Source: Bacteroidota bacterium (GTDB lineage Bacteria > Bacteroidota > Bacteroidia > Flavobacteriales > Weeksellaceae). From it: 20,833 nt of DNA. Numbering within the stretch: position 1 is the stretch's first letter; each line of letters starts with the position of its first letter. The notes under the pieces were generated by a model, which saw only the letters and a program-made list of their open reading frames with translations, was not told where the DNA came from and ran no database searches. The position numbers and the translations under genes are program-made. The DNA lies in contig JAEZWE010000220.1 in assembly GCA_023420435.1 (NCBI GenBank), positions 1 to 20,833 of the forward strand, written 5' to 3'. This document shows positions 1 to 6,477 of the stretch, in pieces.

Positions 1-93
1 GTATGCTTTTCCGATTTCATTTACAAATTTTTGCTTGCGTTCCGGGTCGTCCGAAAGGAAATCACGCAGATCTACACTTGGAATTTTATTCAT
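1..93 (-). CDS. Isopenicillin N synthase-like 2OG-Fe(II) oxygenase, N-terminal fragment
   Basis: The minus strand has an ATG at 93 and stays open for 31 codons to the window edge, so only the N-terminus is present. The peptide begins MNKIPSVDLRDFLSDDPERK and continues with FVNEIGKAY. The 'IPxxDLxDF...F..EIG.A' pattern is that of the N-terminal domain of plant-type and isopenicillin N synthase-like non-haem iron dioxygenases. The iron-binding His/Asp residues and the 2-oxoglutarate-binding Arg would lie outside the window, so activity cannot be judged. An ATG 11 bases upstream is followed at once by a stop, which supports the start at 93. A TAnnTTTG element on the same strand at 122-115 is a plausible promoter. 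The gene is divergent from menD. The family call rests on a short stretch and is moderately secure; the substrate is unknown. Confidence 0.7.
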   Translation of the reverse strand, partial: MNKIPSVDLRDFLSDDPERKQKFVNEIGKAY

Positions 94-114
94 TTTGAAT
101 TCATTTTTCAAGCG

Positions 115-122
115 CAAATTTA
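115..122 (-). promoter_or_regulatory. Putative -7 promoter element for the oxygenase gene
   Basis: Read on the minus strand this is TAAATTTG, an exact match to the Bacteroidetes -7 consensus TAnnTTTG. It lies about 21 bases before the start codon at 93. No clear -33 TTTG was found at the usual spacing, so the call rests on the -7 match and its position only. Confidence 0.45.
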
Positions 123-166
123 CAATTTTTTTGAGCAACTCTATATTCAGAAAATTTCTAAAACAG

Positions 167-174
167 TACCTTTG
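167..174 (+). promoter_or_regulatory. Putative -7 promoter element for menD
   Basis: TACCTTTG matches the Bacteroidetes -7 consensus TAnnTTTG and ends 16 bases before the menD ATG at 191. Transcription would start near 180 and leave only about ten untranslated bases. This also argues against a start upstream of 191, since the long in-frame extension back to 35 would precede the promoter. A -33 element is not obvious. Confidence 0.5.
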
Positions 175-190
175 TATTTTCCTTTTTTTG

Positions 191-1858
191 ATGAAACAAT
201 ACTCTTCTAAACGCAGCATCCAAATCCTTTCTCACCTTTTAAAAGAATACGGAATTTTTAATTTTATTATTTCTCCGGGTTCCCGCAATGCACCTTTAGC
301 AATACATTTTTCCGAAACTGATGAGTTTAATTGCTACAGCATTATAGATGAAAGAAGTGCTGCTTTTGTAGGACTTGGAATGGCGCAAAGTTTAAAAAAA
401 CCGGTTGTTTTAACCTGTACCAGCGGTTCTGCAGCGGCTAATTATTATCCCGCAGTTACGGAAGCTTTTTATCAAAATATTCCCTTGCTTTTATTAACAG
501 CAGATCGTCCCACAGATTTTGTTGATTTATTTGACGGACAAACCATTCGTCAGAAAGATCTTTTTCAACAACATTCTTATGGAGATTTTGAACTTTTAGA
601 AGACGAAAAAGAAGGCGCTGATGAACATAATTTTGAAATTATAAAAAAAGCGCTCGAATTATGTTTTGAAAAACAAGGTCCTGTACATATTAATATTCCT
701 CTCTCGGAACCACTTTATGAATTGGTTTCGGAACTTCCGATGCTTCCTCCGGTGGAAAAAACCATTCAAAAAAAGAATTTTGAAATTTCTTCAACTGTTA
801 TTTCGGATTGGAACACTTCAAAAAAAATATTAATTCTTGTTGGAACTCGTCCCTACAGCGAAGAACTGCAAATGCAACTTTCCCAATTGGTAAAAAACCA
901 CAGTGCCGTAGTTTTAACAGAAATGAATTCCAATTTGGATAACGAAAAGTTTTTTGCACATGTTGACCGTTATGTTTTCAATTTTTCAGAATCAGATTTC
1001 CAAAATTTTGCTCCTGATTTATTGATTACGGTTGGACAAAACGTTGTTTCAAAAAAAGTAAAACAGTTTTTAAGAAAAGCTAAGCCTCAAAAACATTGGC
1101 ATGTTGATTCAGTATGGCAACCTGACACTTATTTTTCATTAACGCAGAAAATTGAAACAACCGCTGAAGTTTTCTTTTCGAAATTATTGAACCACATTAA
1201 ATTGGAACCTCAGCCTTATTATAATCTTTGGGATGTTTTAAGAGATAAAAAGGACATAAAACATCAGGAATATGTACTAAAAACCGGTTTTTCAGATTTT
1301 TATCTTTTTAATCGGTTATCACAAAATATTCCGGAAAACTATAATATTCATTTTAGTAATTCAACCGCAATAAGATATGCGCAACTTTTTGATTTTCAGA
1401 AATATCACTCATTTTGCAATCGTGGAACAAGCGGAATTGACGGATCCACTTCTACAGCCATGGGTTTTGCTATGGCCGACAAAAACCCAACGATTTTAAT
1501 TACCGGAGAACTGAGTTTTTTCTATGATATTAATGGTCTTTGGAATCAATATATTCCGCCTTATACCAGAATTGTGGTTTTCAATAATGGAGGTGGCGAT
1601 ATTTTTAAATTTATTCCCGGTCCTTCCAAAGCCAGCAATGCATTAGATGAATTTATTGCGACAAAACATTCCAAAAATGTGGAATTATTGGCAAAACATT
1701 ACGGCTTCTCTTACACTAAAGTGGAAGATGAGGATACTTTAGACCGCGTTTTACAGAATTTCTTTAGTCCTGATACAAAACCAAAAATTTTAGAGGTGGA
1801 CACACAGGAAATTGAAAATGCGGAAATCCTAAAAAATTATTTTGCGTTTTTGAAGTAA
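191..1858 (+). CDS. menD: 2-succinyl-5-enolpyruvyl-6-hydroxy-3-cyclohexene-1-carboxylate synthase (MenD)
   Basis: MenD is a thiamine-diphosphate enzyme. It joins 2-oxoglutarate, after decarboxylation, to isochorismate in menaquinone synthesis. From the ATG at 191 the protein has 555 residues, normal for the family. The N-terminal ThDP domain carries ISPGSRNAPL (27-36) and IDERSAAF (52-59), whose Glu54 corresponds to the conserved ThDP-activating Glu. TSGSAAANYYPAVTEA lies at 78-92. The C-terminal domain has NRGTSGIDGSTSTAMG (410-425) and a ThDP/metal loop at 439-469 that reads GELSFFYD...NNGGG. The first acidic position of that loop is Glu440, where the family motif normally has Asp. The frame stays open back to 35, but that extension is Lys/Phe-rich, unlike MenD, and precedes the likely promoter, so ATG 191 is preferred. 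No other men genes are present. The gene converges on pabC with one intervening base. The family call is very secure. Confidence 0.96.
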   Translation: MKQYSSKRSIQILSHLLKEYGIFNFIISPGSRNAPLAIHFSETDEFNCYSIIDERSAAFVGLGMAQSLKKPVVLTCTSGSAAANYYPAVTEAFYQNIPLLLLTADRPTDFVDLFDGQTIRQKDLFQQHSYGDFELLEDEKEGADEHNFEIIKKALELCFEKQGPVHINIPLSEPLYELVSELPMLPPVEKTIQKKNFEISSTVISDWNTSKKILILVGTRPYSEELQMQLSQLVKNHSAVVLTEMNSNLDNEKFFAHVDRYVFNFSESDFQNFAPDLLITVGQNVVSKKVKQFLRKAKPQKHWHVDSVWQPDTYFSLTQKIETTAEVFFSKLLNHIKLEPQPYYNLWDVLRDKKDIKHQEYVLKTGFSDFYLFNRLSQNIPENYNIHFSNSTAIRYAQLFDFQKYHSFCNRGTSGIDGSTSTAMGFAMADKNPTILITGELSFFYDINGLWNQYIPPYTRIVVFNNGGGDIFKFIPGPSKASNALDEFIATKHSKNVELLAKHYGFSYTKVEDEDTLDRVLQNFFSPDTKPKILEVDTQEIENAEILKNYFAFLK

Positions 1859-1859
1859 A

Positions 1860-2486
1860 TTAAATCTGAAGATAATCTCCTGATTCCGGAAGATTCCGAA
1901 TTTTTGAAATCGGATAAACAAACATATCATCGAAATCATTAAGCGCATTAATCATTTGAAAATGAGAGAAATTGCGCAAATTTTGTAAATTGATATCTGC
2001 CTCTTTTATTTTTTTATTTTTGAGCAAGTGTTGTCTTTGCACACCATTCAGTAAAAAAGTGGAAGGTGTAAACCATTCTTTGCCTTTTAAAAACAGAAGA
2101 TTGGTGAAAGAAGTATCGGTAATATGGTTGTTTTTCACAATAATAATTTCCTCTGCCTTTGCTTTTATTTTCATTTTTTCAAATTCTTTCCGGTCTTCAA
2201 ATTTGAATGGATAATCATAACAATTGTTCTCAACCAACTGAAAATCATCAATTTCAGGAATTGCGTAAGGAATAAATTGCGTTCTGAAATTTTTTTCTAA
2301 ATCGTAGGCAATGCGTAGTTTATACAATCCATCTTCATCATGCTGTAAATCTTTAAAAATTTTCTGCAAATCAACAGAACCTTCTTTTCCGAAGTGTTTA
2401 AAGGTGTCATTAATCCGTTTTTGGTGCAAATCGAGAAGAAAAATTTTCTGATCCTCAACTTTGATACTTTCAATAAACCGGTACAT
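1860..2486 (-). CDS. pabC: Aminotransferase class IV, probable 4-amino-4-deoxychorismate lyase (PabC-like)
   Basis: This 208-residue protein has the fold-type IV PLP enzyme pattern. A likely Schiff-base Lys95 lies in FKFEDR, at the place of KTLNR in E. coli PabC. It is followed about 30 residues later by the cofactor-loop motif ITDTSFTNLLF (122-132), then the GVQRQHLL motif (148-155). PabC releases pyruvate from aminodeoxychorismate to give p-aminobenzoate for folate. The role is inferred mainly from position: its start overlaps the end of pabB by 17 bases, so the two genes are almost certainly co-transcribed and translationally coupled. The protein is shorter than E. coli PabC (about 270 residues), as many Bacteroidetes versions are. 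The usual 'V.E.S..N' Glu is Asp124 here. Sequence alone does not exclude a D-amino-acid or branched-chain aminotransferase. No pabA glutaminase gene is in the window. Confidence 0.82.
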   Translation of the reverse strand: MYRFIESIKVEDQKIFLLDLHQKRINDTFKHFGKEGSVDLQKIFKDLQHDEDGLYKLRIAYDLEKNFRTQFIPYAIPEIDDFQLVENNCYDYPFKFEDRKEFEKMKIKAKAEEIIIVKNNHITDTSFTNLLFLKGKEWFTPSTFLLNGVQRQHLLKNKKIKEADINLQNLRNFSHFQMINALNDFDDMFVYPISKIRNLPESGDYLQI

Positions 2487-3450
2487 AAATTTTGTTTTTC
2501 ATTTCCTGATACTCATCAGCTAATTTACTTAAATGTGTGATTCCGCCACCACTTTTAAAGTAAAATTTATCGTCTTCTTTTTCGATAAAACGGATCATCA
2601 CACAAGAATCTAAATTCTCGCCATCAAACCAGCCGCAAATCCCGGTGTACCAATTTCTTTCATAATTTTCTGAGGCTAAAATAATTTCTAAAGTTTTGGG
2701 TTTTGGGGCTCCTAAAATACTTCCCGCAGGAAGTAAAGTTTTCATAATCGTTCCTATTTTTCCTTGAAATTCAGGTTTCAAAATTCCGGAAATTTCAGAA
2801 CTCATCGCAAATAAATCTTTTTGTTTGGTTTGGATAAAATCGATTCTTTGAAATTCCTCTACCTGAACTTCATCAGCCACCATACTCAAATCATTTCGAA
2901 GTAAATCGACCACCGTATAATGTTCTGCCTTTTCTTTTACATCGTTTTTTAAAATTTCCGGCGCATTTTCTATGGAAGCATCAATGGTTCCTTTCATGGG
3001 ATGGGTGAAAATTTTACCATCAACAATTTCCACGAAAGTTTCCGGTGAGAAAAAAACGAATTCGTCCCTGTATTTCAGTTTATACTTTGCTTTTGATGCA
3101 AAATAGATTTCTTCCAGTGAATAATTGATTTCAATTTCCGTTTTACAGGTGTAATTGGCGAGATAAGAATTTCCAAATTTTAAATTTTTCTGAATATTTT
3201 CGAATCCAGTTTTATATTGATCTTCGCTTTCAGGAAGACTCTTTAGTTCTAAGTTTTTTGTTTCGGTGAACAGTCCTTTTTCTTTTTTGAATTTAGGAAA
3301 TTCAAAAAAAATATTATGATTTAAGATTTCATTTTCTTCAAAAATTTCTATTTTCTCCATTAAAAAATCTACCAAAAACAAAAAAGGTACTTTCTTTTCG
3401 GAAAGTTGATCCATTTTCTTAAAATTCGGGTGAAATTCTTTAGGCTTCAT
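2470..3450 (-). CDS. pabB: Aminodeoxychorismate synthase component I (PabB-like chorismate-binding enzyme)
   Basis: PabB converts chorismate and ammonia to 4-amino-4-deoxychorismate, the first committed step to p-aminobenzoate. The 326-residue protein is little more than a chorismate-binding catalytic domain, shorter than E. coli PabB (about 450). Visible motifs are NSYLANYT (94-101), HPMKGTI (150-156) with the PabB-type catalytic Lys153, VVDLLRNDL (180-188), LLPAGSILGAPKPKT (239-253), GICGWFD (270-276) and SGGGITHLS..DEYQE (300-316). Lys in PMKGT separates it from anthranilate synthase (PIAGT), and the overall pattern is unlike isochorismate synthase. Amide transfer would need a PabA-type glutaminase encoded elsewhere. 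It is the first gene of the pabB-pabC pair. A -7 element sits only four bases upstream of the ATG, so its mRNA is probably leaderless or nearly so. Confidence 0.92.
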   Translation of the reverse strand: MKPKEFHPNFKKMDQLSEKKVPFLFLVDFLMEKIEIFEENEILNHNIFFEFPKFKKEKGLFTETKNLELKSLPESEDQYKTGFENIQKNLKFGNSYLANYTCKTEIEINYSLEEIYFASKAKYKLKYRDEFVFFSPETFVEIVDGKIFTHPMKGTIDASIENAPEILKNDVKEKAEHYTVVDLLRNDLSMVADEVQVEEFQRIDFIQTKQKDLFAMSSEISGILKPEFQGKIGTIMKTLLPAGSILGAPKPKTLEIILASENYERNWYTGICGWFDGENLDSCVMIRFIEKEDDKFYFKSGGGITHLSKLADEYQEMKNKIYVPVY

Positions 3451-3454
3451 TCCG

Positions 3455-3462
3455 CAAAAATA
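3455..3462 (-). promoter_or_regulatory. Putative -7 promoter element for pabB, implying a leaderless mRNA
   Basis: On the minus strand this reads TATTTTTG, matching TAnnTTTG. Only four bases separate its last G (3455) from the A of the pabB start codon (3450). In Bacteroidetes the transcription start lies roughly four to eight bases past this element, so transcription would begin at or just inside the ATG. Confidence 0.5.
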
Positions 3463-3476
3463 ATTTTTTAAAAGTT

Positions 3477-3484
3477 TACTTTTG
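3477..3484 (+). promoter_or_regulatory. Putative -7 promoter element for the 3499 membrane protein gene
   Basis: TACTTTTG matches the -7 consensus TAnnTTTG and ends 14 bases before the ATG at 3499. It points away from the pabB element at 3462-3455, with 14 bases between the two boxes. The two polymerase footprints must therefore overlap. Confidence 0.55.
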
Positions 3485-3498
3485 CAGAAATCTTAAAA

Positions 3499-4218
3499 AT
3501 GCAGCCAAATTATCCACAAAAATCCGGACTGGAGATTACTTTGAAAAAAGCTTTTTTTTATTGGAGCAAAACGCTCCTGTATCACGTTTTATTCAGCTTG
3601 GTGTATTTTTCAGTTTTTTTTCTGGTGTATTATTATGTTGCTGAACGGTATGGAATTTTGGAAAAAATGATGACTGCCTTACAACAAAATCAGAATAATT
3701 TTAGTGCTATGAATGAAGCCATGCGTAAAATTTCTGCACTTCCGGAATATTACAACCTTTCTTTGGCTTTGATTTTTGCAATGACTTTTCTTTACCCGCT
3801 AAATTTAGGCTTATTACAAATTTTCAGAAAAATTGATTTGGGGGAAAAATATAACATCGAAGATTTGTTTGTTGGGTATAATGGAATAAATTTTTTTAAA
3901 TTTTCAAGCTATTTTCTGTTTTGGATTTTTGTTTATCAGCTTGCAATTTCCACACTCATTTTGGGCATTGTTTGGGTTTACATTACGCTTTTTACGGCGC
4001 CTTTAATGTTCTTTATGGATAAGCGTATTTTTGAAACTATCAATTTGAATATTAAAGCTTTAAAGTTGTTTTTTCTTGAAATTTCAGTGGCTGTTTTTGT
4101 GGCTTTTACCTTTCGTTATTTTGGGATTATTACCCTTATTGGATTTCTCTTTACTTTTCCTTTTTGGAACGCCATGATTTATTCTATGTATCAGAAAATA
4201 TTTACTGAGAACAAATAA
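3499..4218 (+). CDS. Multi-pass membrane protein of unknown function, first of a tandem pair
   Basis: This is a 239-residue protein with about five hydrophobic membrane segments (roughly 25-47, 88-108, 135-158, 160-172 and 190-224) and a hydrophilic Gln/Asn-rich loop at 60-80. No catalytic motif is evident. It aligns along most of its length with the next gene (4282-5037). The shared landmarks are YPL..G (99-104), DLFVG (122-126) and the C-terminal pattern around APLMFF...PFWNAMIYSMY (167-231). The pair probably arose by tandem duplication. Related flavobacterial proteins are, to my recollection, sometimes labelled 'beta-carotene 15,15'-monooxygenase'; nothing in this sequence supports that enzyme. 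The gene is divergent from pabB and preceded by a good -7 element. Function unknown; an inner-membrane location is inferred from hydrophobicity. Confidence 0.85.
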   Translation: MQPNYPQKSGLEITLKKAFFYWSKTLLYHVLFSLVYFSVFFLVYYYVAERYGILEKMMTALQQNQNNFSAMNEAMRKISALPEYYNLSLALIFAMTFLYPLNLGLLQIFRKIDLGEKYNIEDLFVGYNGINFFKFSSYFLFWIFVYQLAISTLILGIVWVYITLFTAPLMFFMDKRIFETINLNIKALKLFFLEISVAVFVAFTFRYFGIITLIGFLFTFPFWNAMIYSMYQKIFTENK

Positions 4219-4255
4219 TTCTGTTAACATTATCGATTAAATCTCTTCAATTTTT

Positions 4256-4263
4256 TATATTTG
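4256..4263 (+). promoter_or_regulatory. Putative -7 promoter element and purine-rich stretch before 4282
   Basis: TATATTTG matches TAnnTTTG and ends 18 bases before the ATG at 4282. Directly after it comes GAGGAG (4263-4268), one of the few Shine-Dalgarno-like sequences here, though 13 bases from the ATG is long for that role. The element suggests this gene can be transcribed independently of its upstream paralogue. Confidence 0.5.
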
Positions 4264-4281
4264 AGGAGAAAAAAATAATTT

Positions 4282-5037
4282 ATGGAAACTTTTAACGAAT
4301 TTGATCAGCCGGGAACTGCACCTCAGAAAAACTTTAGCGAAATTATCAATCATGCATTTACCAATTATTTTAAAGTGATTGGATGGTGTATTTTACTGTT
4401 TGTAATCGTACTTGTTTTATCCATCATTTTATCTTCCATTGCTGGACCTATTACAGGTTACGATCCAATGGCTGCGCAAGATGAAATGCAGGAAATTGCA
4501 AATGATGGAAGGTTTATGGATGCTTACCAACACATGCTGGGAGTTCCGGGATATAAAGAAAATATCTTGTTATCTTCTTTATTAAGTTTATTGGTTTATC
4601 CACTTTATGCGGGTTTCTTAATGATTTTACATCGTGGAAATGTTTCAGAATCGGTTTCTTTCAGCGATTTGTTTGTTGGAATTAGAAAAAATGCGTTGCA
4701 ATATATTATTTACGCAATTATTTCAACTATTGCTACTGCTATTGGTTTAATGCTTTGTGTTTTGCCTGTTTTTCTTGTGATTCCATTCTTTTTCCTTGGT
4801 GTTCCTTTTATTCTTTTTCAGAATAATTCTGCGATGGAAGCTATTTCTAAGAGTTTCAATATTGCAAAAAGTAACTATGGAACATTCTTGGGAGTTACAA
4901 TAATCTCAATCTTAATTGCAATTGTAGGAGTTATCTTTTGTGGAATAGGGATTTTGCTTACTGCTCCATTCTACTTTGCTGCGATGTATTCTGCTTATTG
5001 TGCTTATGTAGGGATTCCTGCAAGAAATATTAATTAA
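4282..5037 (+). CDS. Multi-pass membrane protein of unknown function, second of a tandem pair
   Basis: The protein has 251 residues. A short hydrophilic N-terminus is followed by membrane segments near 33-55, 95-115, 140-178 and 203-237, with an acidic loop at 60-92 between the first two. It is collinear with the product of 3499-4218: YPLYAGF (106-112) pairs with YPLNLGL, DLFVGIRKN (129-137) with DLFVGYNGI, and TAPFYFAAMYSAY (227-239) with TFPFWNAMIYSMY. The overall plan resembles small membrane-domain families of unknown function found in many bacteria. No enzyme motif was seen and no function is assigned. A 63-base gap separates the two genes and holds a candidate promoter. A strong intrinsic terminator follows at 5086-5114. 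The next gene encodes another membrane protein, but the terminator argues against a simple operon. Confidence 0.85.
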   Translation: METFNEFDQPGTAPQKNFSEIINHAFTNYFKVIGWCILLFVIVLVLSIILSSIAGPITGYDPMAAQDEMQEIANDGRFMDAYQHMLGVPGYKENILLSSLLSLLVYPLYAGFLMILHRGNVSESVSFSDLFVGIRKNALQYIIYAIISTIATAIGLMLCVLPVFLVIPFFFLGVPFILFQNNSAMEAISKSFNIAKSNYGTFLGVTIISILIAIVGVIFCGIGILLTAPFYFAAMYSAYCAYVGIPARNIN

Positions 5038-5077
5038 GAAAAAAAGTTAAAAATATTTTTTAGCCATCATTAATTTG

Positions 5078-5085
5078 TAAATTTG
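5078..5085 (+). promoter_or_regulatory. Putative -7 promoter element for the AI-2E transporter gene, abutting a terminator
   Basis: TAAATTTG matches TAnnTTTG and ends at the base before the left arm of the hairpin at 5086-5114. Expected initiation at about 5089-5093 falls inside that arm, so RNA made from here would lack part of the hairpin. No good -33 TTTG was found; a T-rich stretch at 5056-5062 is at about the right place. Confidence 0.4.
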
Positions 5086-5114
5086 AGCAACAGCAACGAA
5101 GCTGTTGCTTTTTT
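5086..5114 (+). terminator. Rho-independent terminator after the tandem membrane protein genes
   Basis: A perfect 9-bp stem (AGCAACAGC at 5086-5094 with GCTGTTGCT at 5101-5109) encloses a six-base AACGAA loop. It runs directly into a T tract (5109-5114). It lies 49 bases past the stop codon of the upstream gene. An in-frame TTG at 5083 would make the hairpin coding sequence for the transporter, which is unlikely. Confidence 0.85.
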
Positions 5115-5124
5115 ATTGAAACCA

Positions 5125-6210
5125 ATGCCAAACAGAAAATATCAAATTAGCGGAGTAAAAATTAAACAGGTTTTTCTTATACTGATCATCACTGGTTTAT
5201 TGACAATGATTGTATGGAATCTTTCCCTGTTTATCCCTTCATTGTTGGGCGCTCTTACATTATATGTGGTTTGCAGAAAATTAAATTTTTTCCTGCAAGA
5301 AACCAAAAATTGGAAACCTTTTTGGTCTTCATTATTCATTATTTTTCTTTGTTTGATTGTTTTAATCATTCCTGTTTATCTTTTAGCAGATGTTATCATA
5401 GAAAGATTGGGTGACTCCAAAGAATACATGACGAAGTTCAATGTTTTTTTGGATAAAATTCAGCAATACATTCTTTCCAAAACCAATATTGATGTTCTAA
5501 ATGCCGATAATATGAAAAAAGTTCAGGATTTTGCTGCAAAAACCTCAACTTCATTTCTTAGCGGAACATTCAATACGCTTTCAATTGTAGCTTCGATGTT
5601 TTTCATGTTGTATTTTATGTTGGAAAAGCCTCGTCTTTTTGAACGATTGATTTCTTCTGCTGCACCTTTAAAGAAAGCCAACATTAATCTAATTGGTGAA
5701 AAATTTAGAAAATTGGTGATGGCTAATGCGGTTGGAATTCCGGTTGTTGCGCTTGGACAAGGAATTGTGGCTTTAATTGGATATTTAATTTTTGGTGCCC
5801 CAAGTCCGGTTTTACTATTTGCTCTTACCGCTGTTGCTTCCATGATTCCTATTGTTGGAGCTGCTATTGTTTATGCTCCTGTAGGAATTTACATGATTGC
5901 AGAAGGTGATACTTTTGGTGGAATTGGTGTTTTGGTTTATTGTATGGTGGTTGTTGGATTAACGGATAATATTTTACGTTTTACCTTGCTTCGGAGATTG
6001 GAAAATATCCATCCTTTGAACACTGTTTTTGGAATTATTATGGGAATGAATCTATTTGGATTTATGGGTTTAATTTTTGGTCCGATTCTCGTTTCGATGA
6101 CAGTTTTATTAATTCAGGTATATCGAGATGAATTTTCTGATGATGAAACCCCTGAACTGGAACTTCCTGAACCTAAAGAAATTGAAGAAAAAATAGATTT
6201 AACCGTATGA
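5125..6210 (+). CDS. AI-2E family (PF01594, DUF20) membrane transporter
   Basis: From ATG 5125 the protein has 361 residues, usual for this family. It contains paired N-terminal membrane segments (14-34, 35-50), a third at 67-92, an amphipathic soluble region at 95-145, and a C-terminal bundle from about 150. Family landmarks are the IPIVGA loop (241-246), GLTDNILR (278-285) and FGFMGLIFGPIL (311-322). A short acidic tail (337-361) follows. Members are proposed exporters; substrates reported for relatives include autoinducer-2, and others act as Na+/H+ antiporters, so the substrate here is open. An upstream in-frame TTG at 5083 adds 14 residues but would translate a terminator hairpin, so the ATG is preferred. 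The stop codon overlaps the next ATG as ATGA, indicating coupled translation with the DUF3820 gene. Confidence 0.92.
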   Translation: MPNRKYQISGVKIKQVFLILIITGLLTMIVWNLSLFIPSLLGALTLYVVCRKLNFFLQETKNWKPFWSSLFIIFLCLIVLIIPVYLLADVIIERLGDSKEYMTKFNVFLDKIQQYILSKTNIDVLNADNMKKVQDFAAKTSTSFLSGTFNTLSIVASMFFMLYFMLEKPRLFERLISSAAPLKKANINLIGEKFRKLVMANAVGIPVVALGQGIVALIGYLIFGAPSPVLLFALTAVASMIPIVGAAIVYAPVGIYMIAEGDTFGGIGVLVYCMVVVGLTDNILRFTLLRRLENIHPLNTVFGIIMGMNLFGFMGLIFGPILVSMTVLLIQVYRDEFSDDETPELELPEPKEIEEKIDLTV

Positions 6211-6473
6211 CAGAAGGAATAAATCCACAAATTTTAAAGGAAATTTGTTTCGAAAAAATGCCTTTTGGAAAATATGAAGGTCGATTTTTGGCCGATCTTC
6301 CTATTTCCTATTTGGAGTGGTTTCTTCGAAATGGAGGTTTTCCCAAAGGAAAATTGGGAATGCAACTTGCCACGGTTTATGAAATAAAATTGAATGGTTT
6401 GATTGATTTACTGACACCAATTCGAGGTGAAGTGAGTTATGAAAAACCGAAAATTAAAAATTACAAATTTTAG
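6207..6473 (+). CDS. DUF3820 family small protein
   Basis: This 88-residue soluble protein carries the DUF3820 signature: MPFGKYEGRFLADLP (18-32), then YLEWFLRNGGFPKGKLG (35-51). The family (PF12843) has been named a putative quorum-sensing-regulated virulence factor from one structural-genomics target; its molecular role is not established. Its start overlaps the stop of the transporter gene by four bases (ATGA), so it is the second cistron of a two-gene unit. The C-terminus (72-88) is Lys-rich and probably unstructured. A perfect GC-rich hairpin begins four bases after the stop. Confidence 0.85.
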   Translation: MTEGINPQILKEICFEKMPFGKYEGRFLADLPISYLEWFLRNGGFPKGKLGMQLATVYEIKLNGLIDLLTPIRGEVSYEKPKIKNYKF

Positions 6474-6477
6474 AAAT

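Noticed and set aside
35..190. N-terminal extension of menD upstream of ATG 191
   Set aside because: The frame is open, but the 52 extra residues are basic and Phe-rich, unlike MenD. The stretch overlaps the divergent oxygenase gene and precedes the likely -7 element at 167-174.
2470..3450. Isochorismate synthase (menF) as an alternative to pabB, given menD next door
   Set aside because: The PMKGT motif, the SGGGITHLS ending and the overlap with a class IV aminotransferase gene fit PabB, not MenF.
3499..4218. Beta-carotene 15,15'-monooxygenase label for this membrane protein
   Set aside because: The iron-binding His residues and propeller fold of that enzyme are absent; the sequence is a small multi-pass membrane protein.
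5083..5124. TTG start giving the AI-2E protein 14 extra residues
   Set aside because: Those codons are an intrinsic terminator hairpin with its T tract, and ATG 5125 gives a normal family length.
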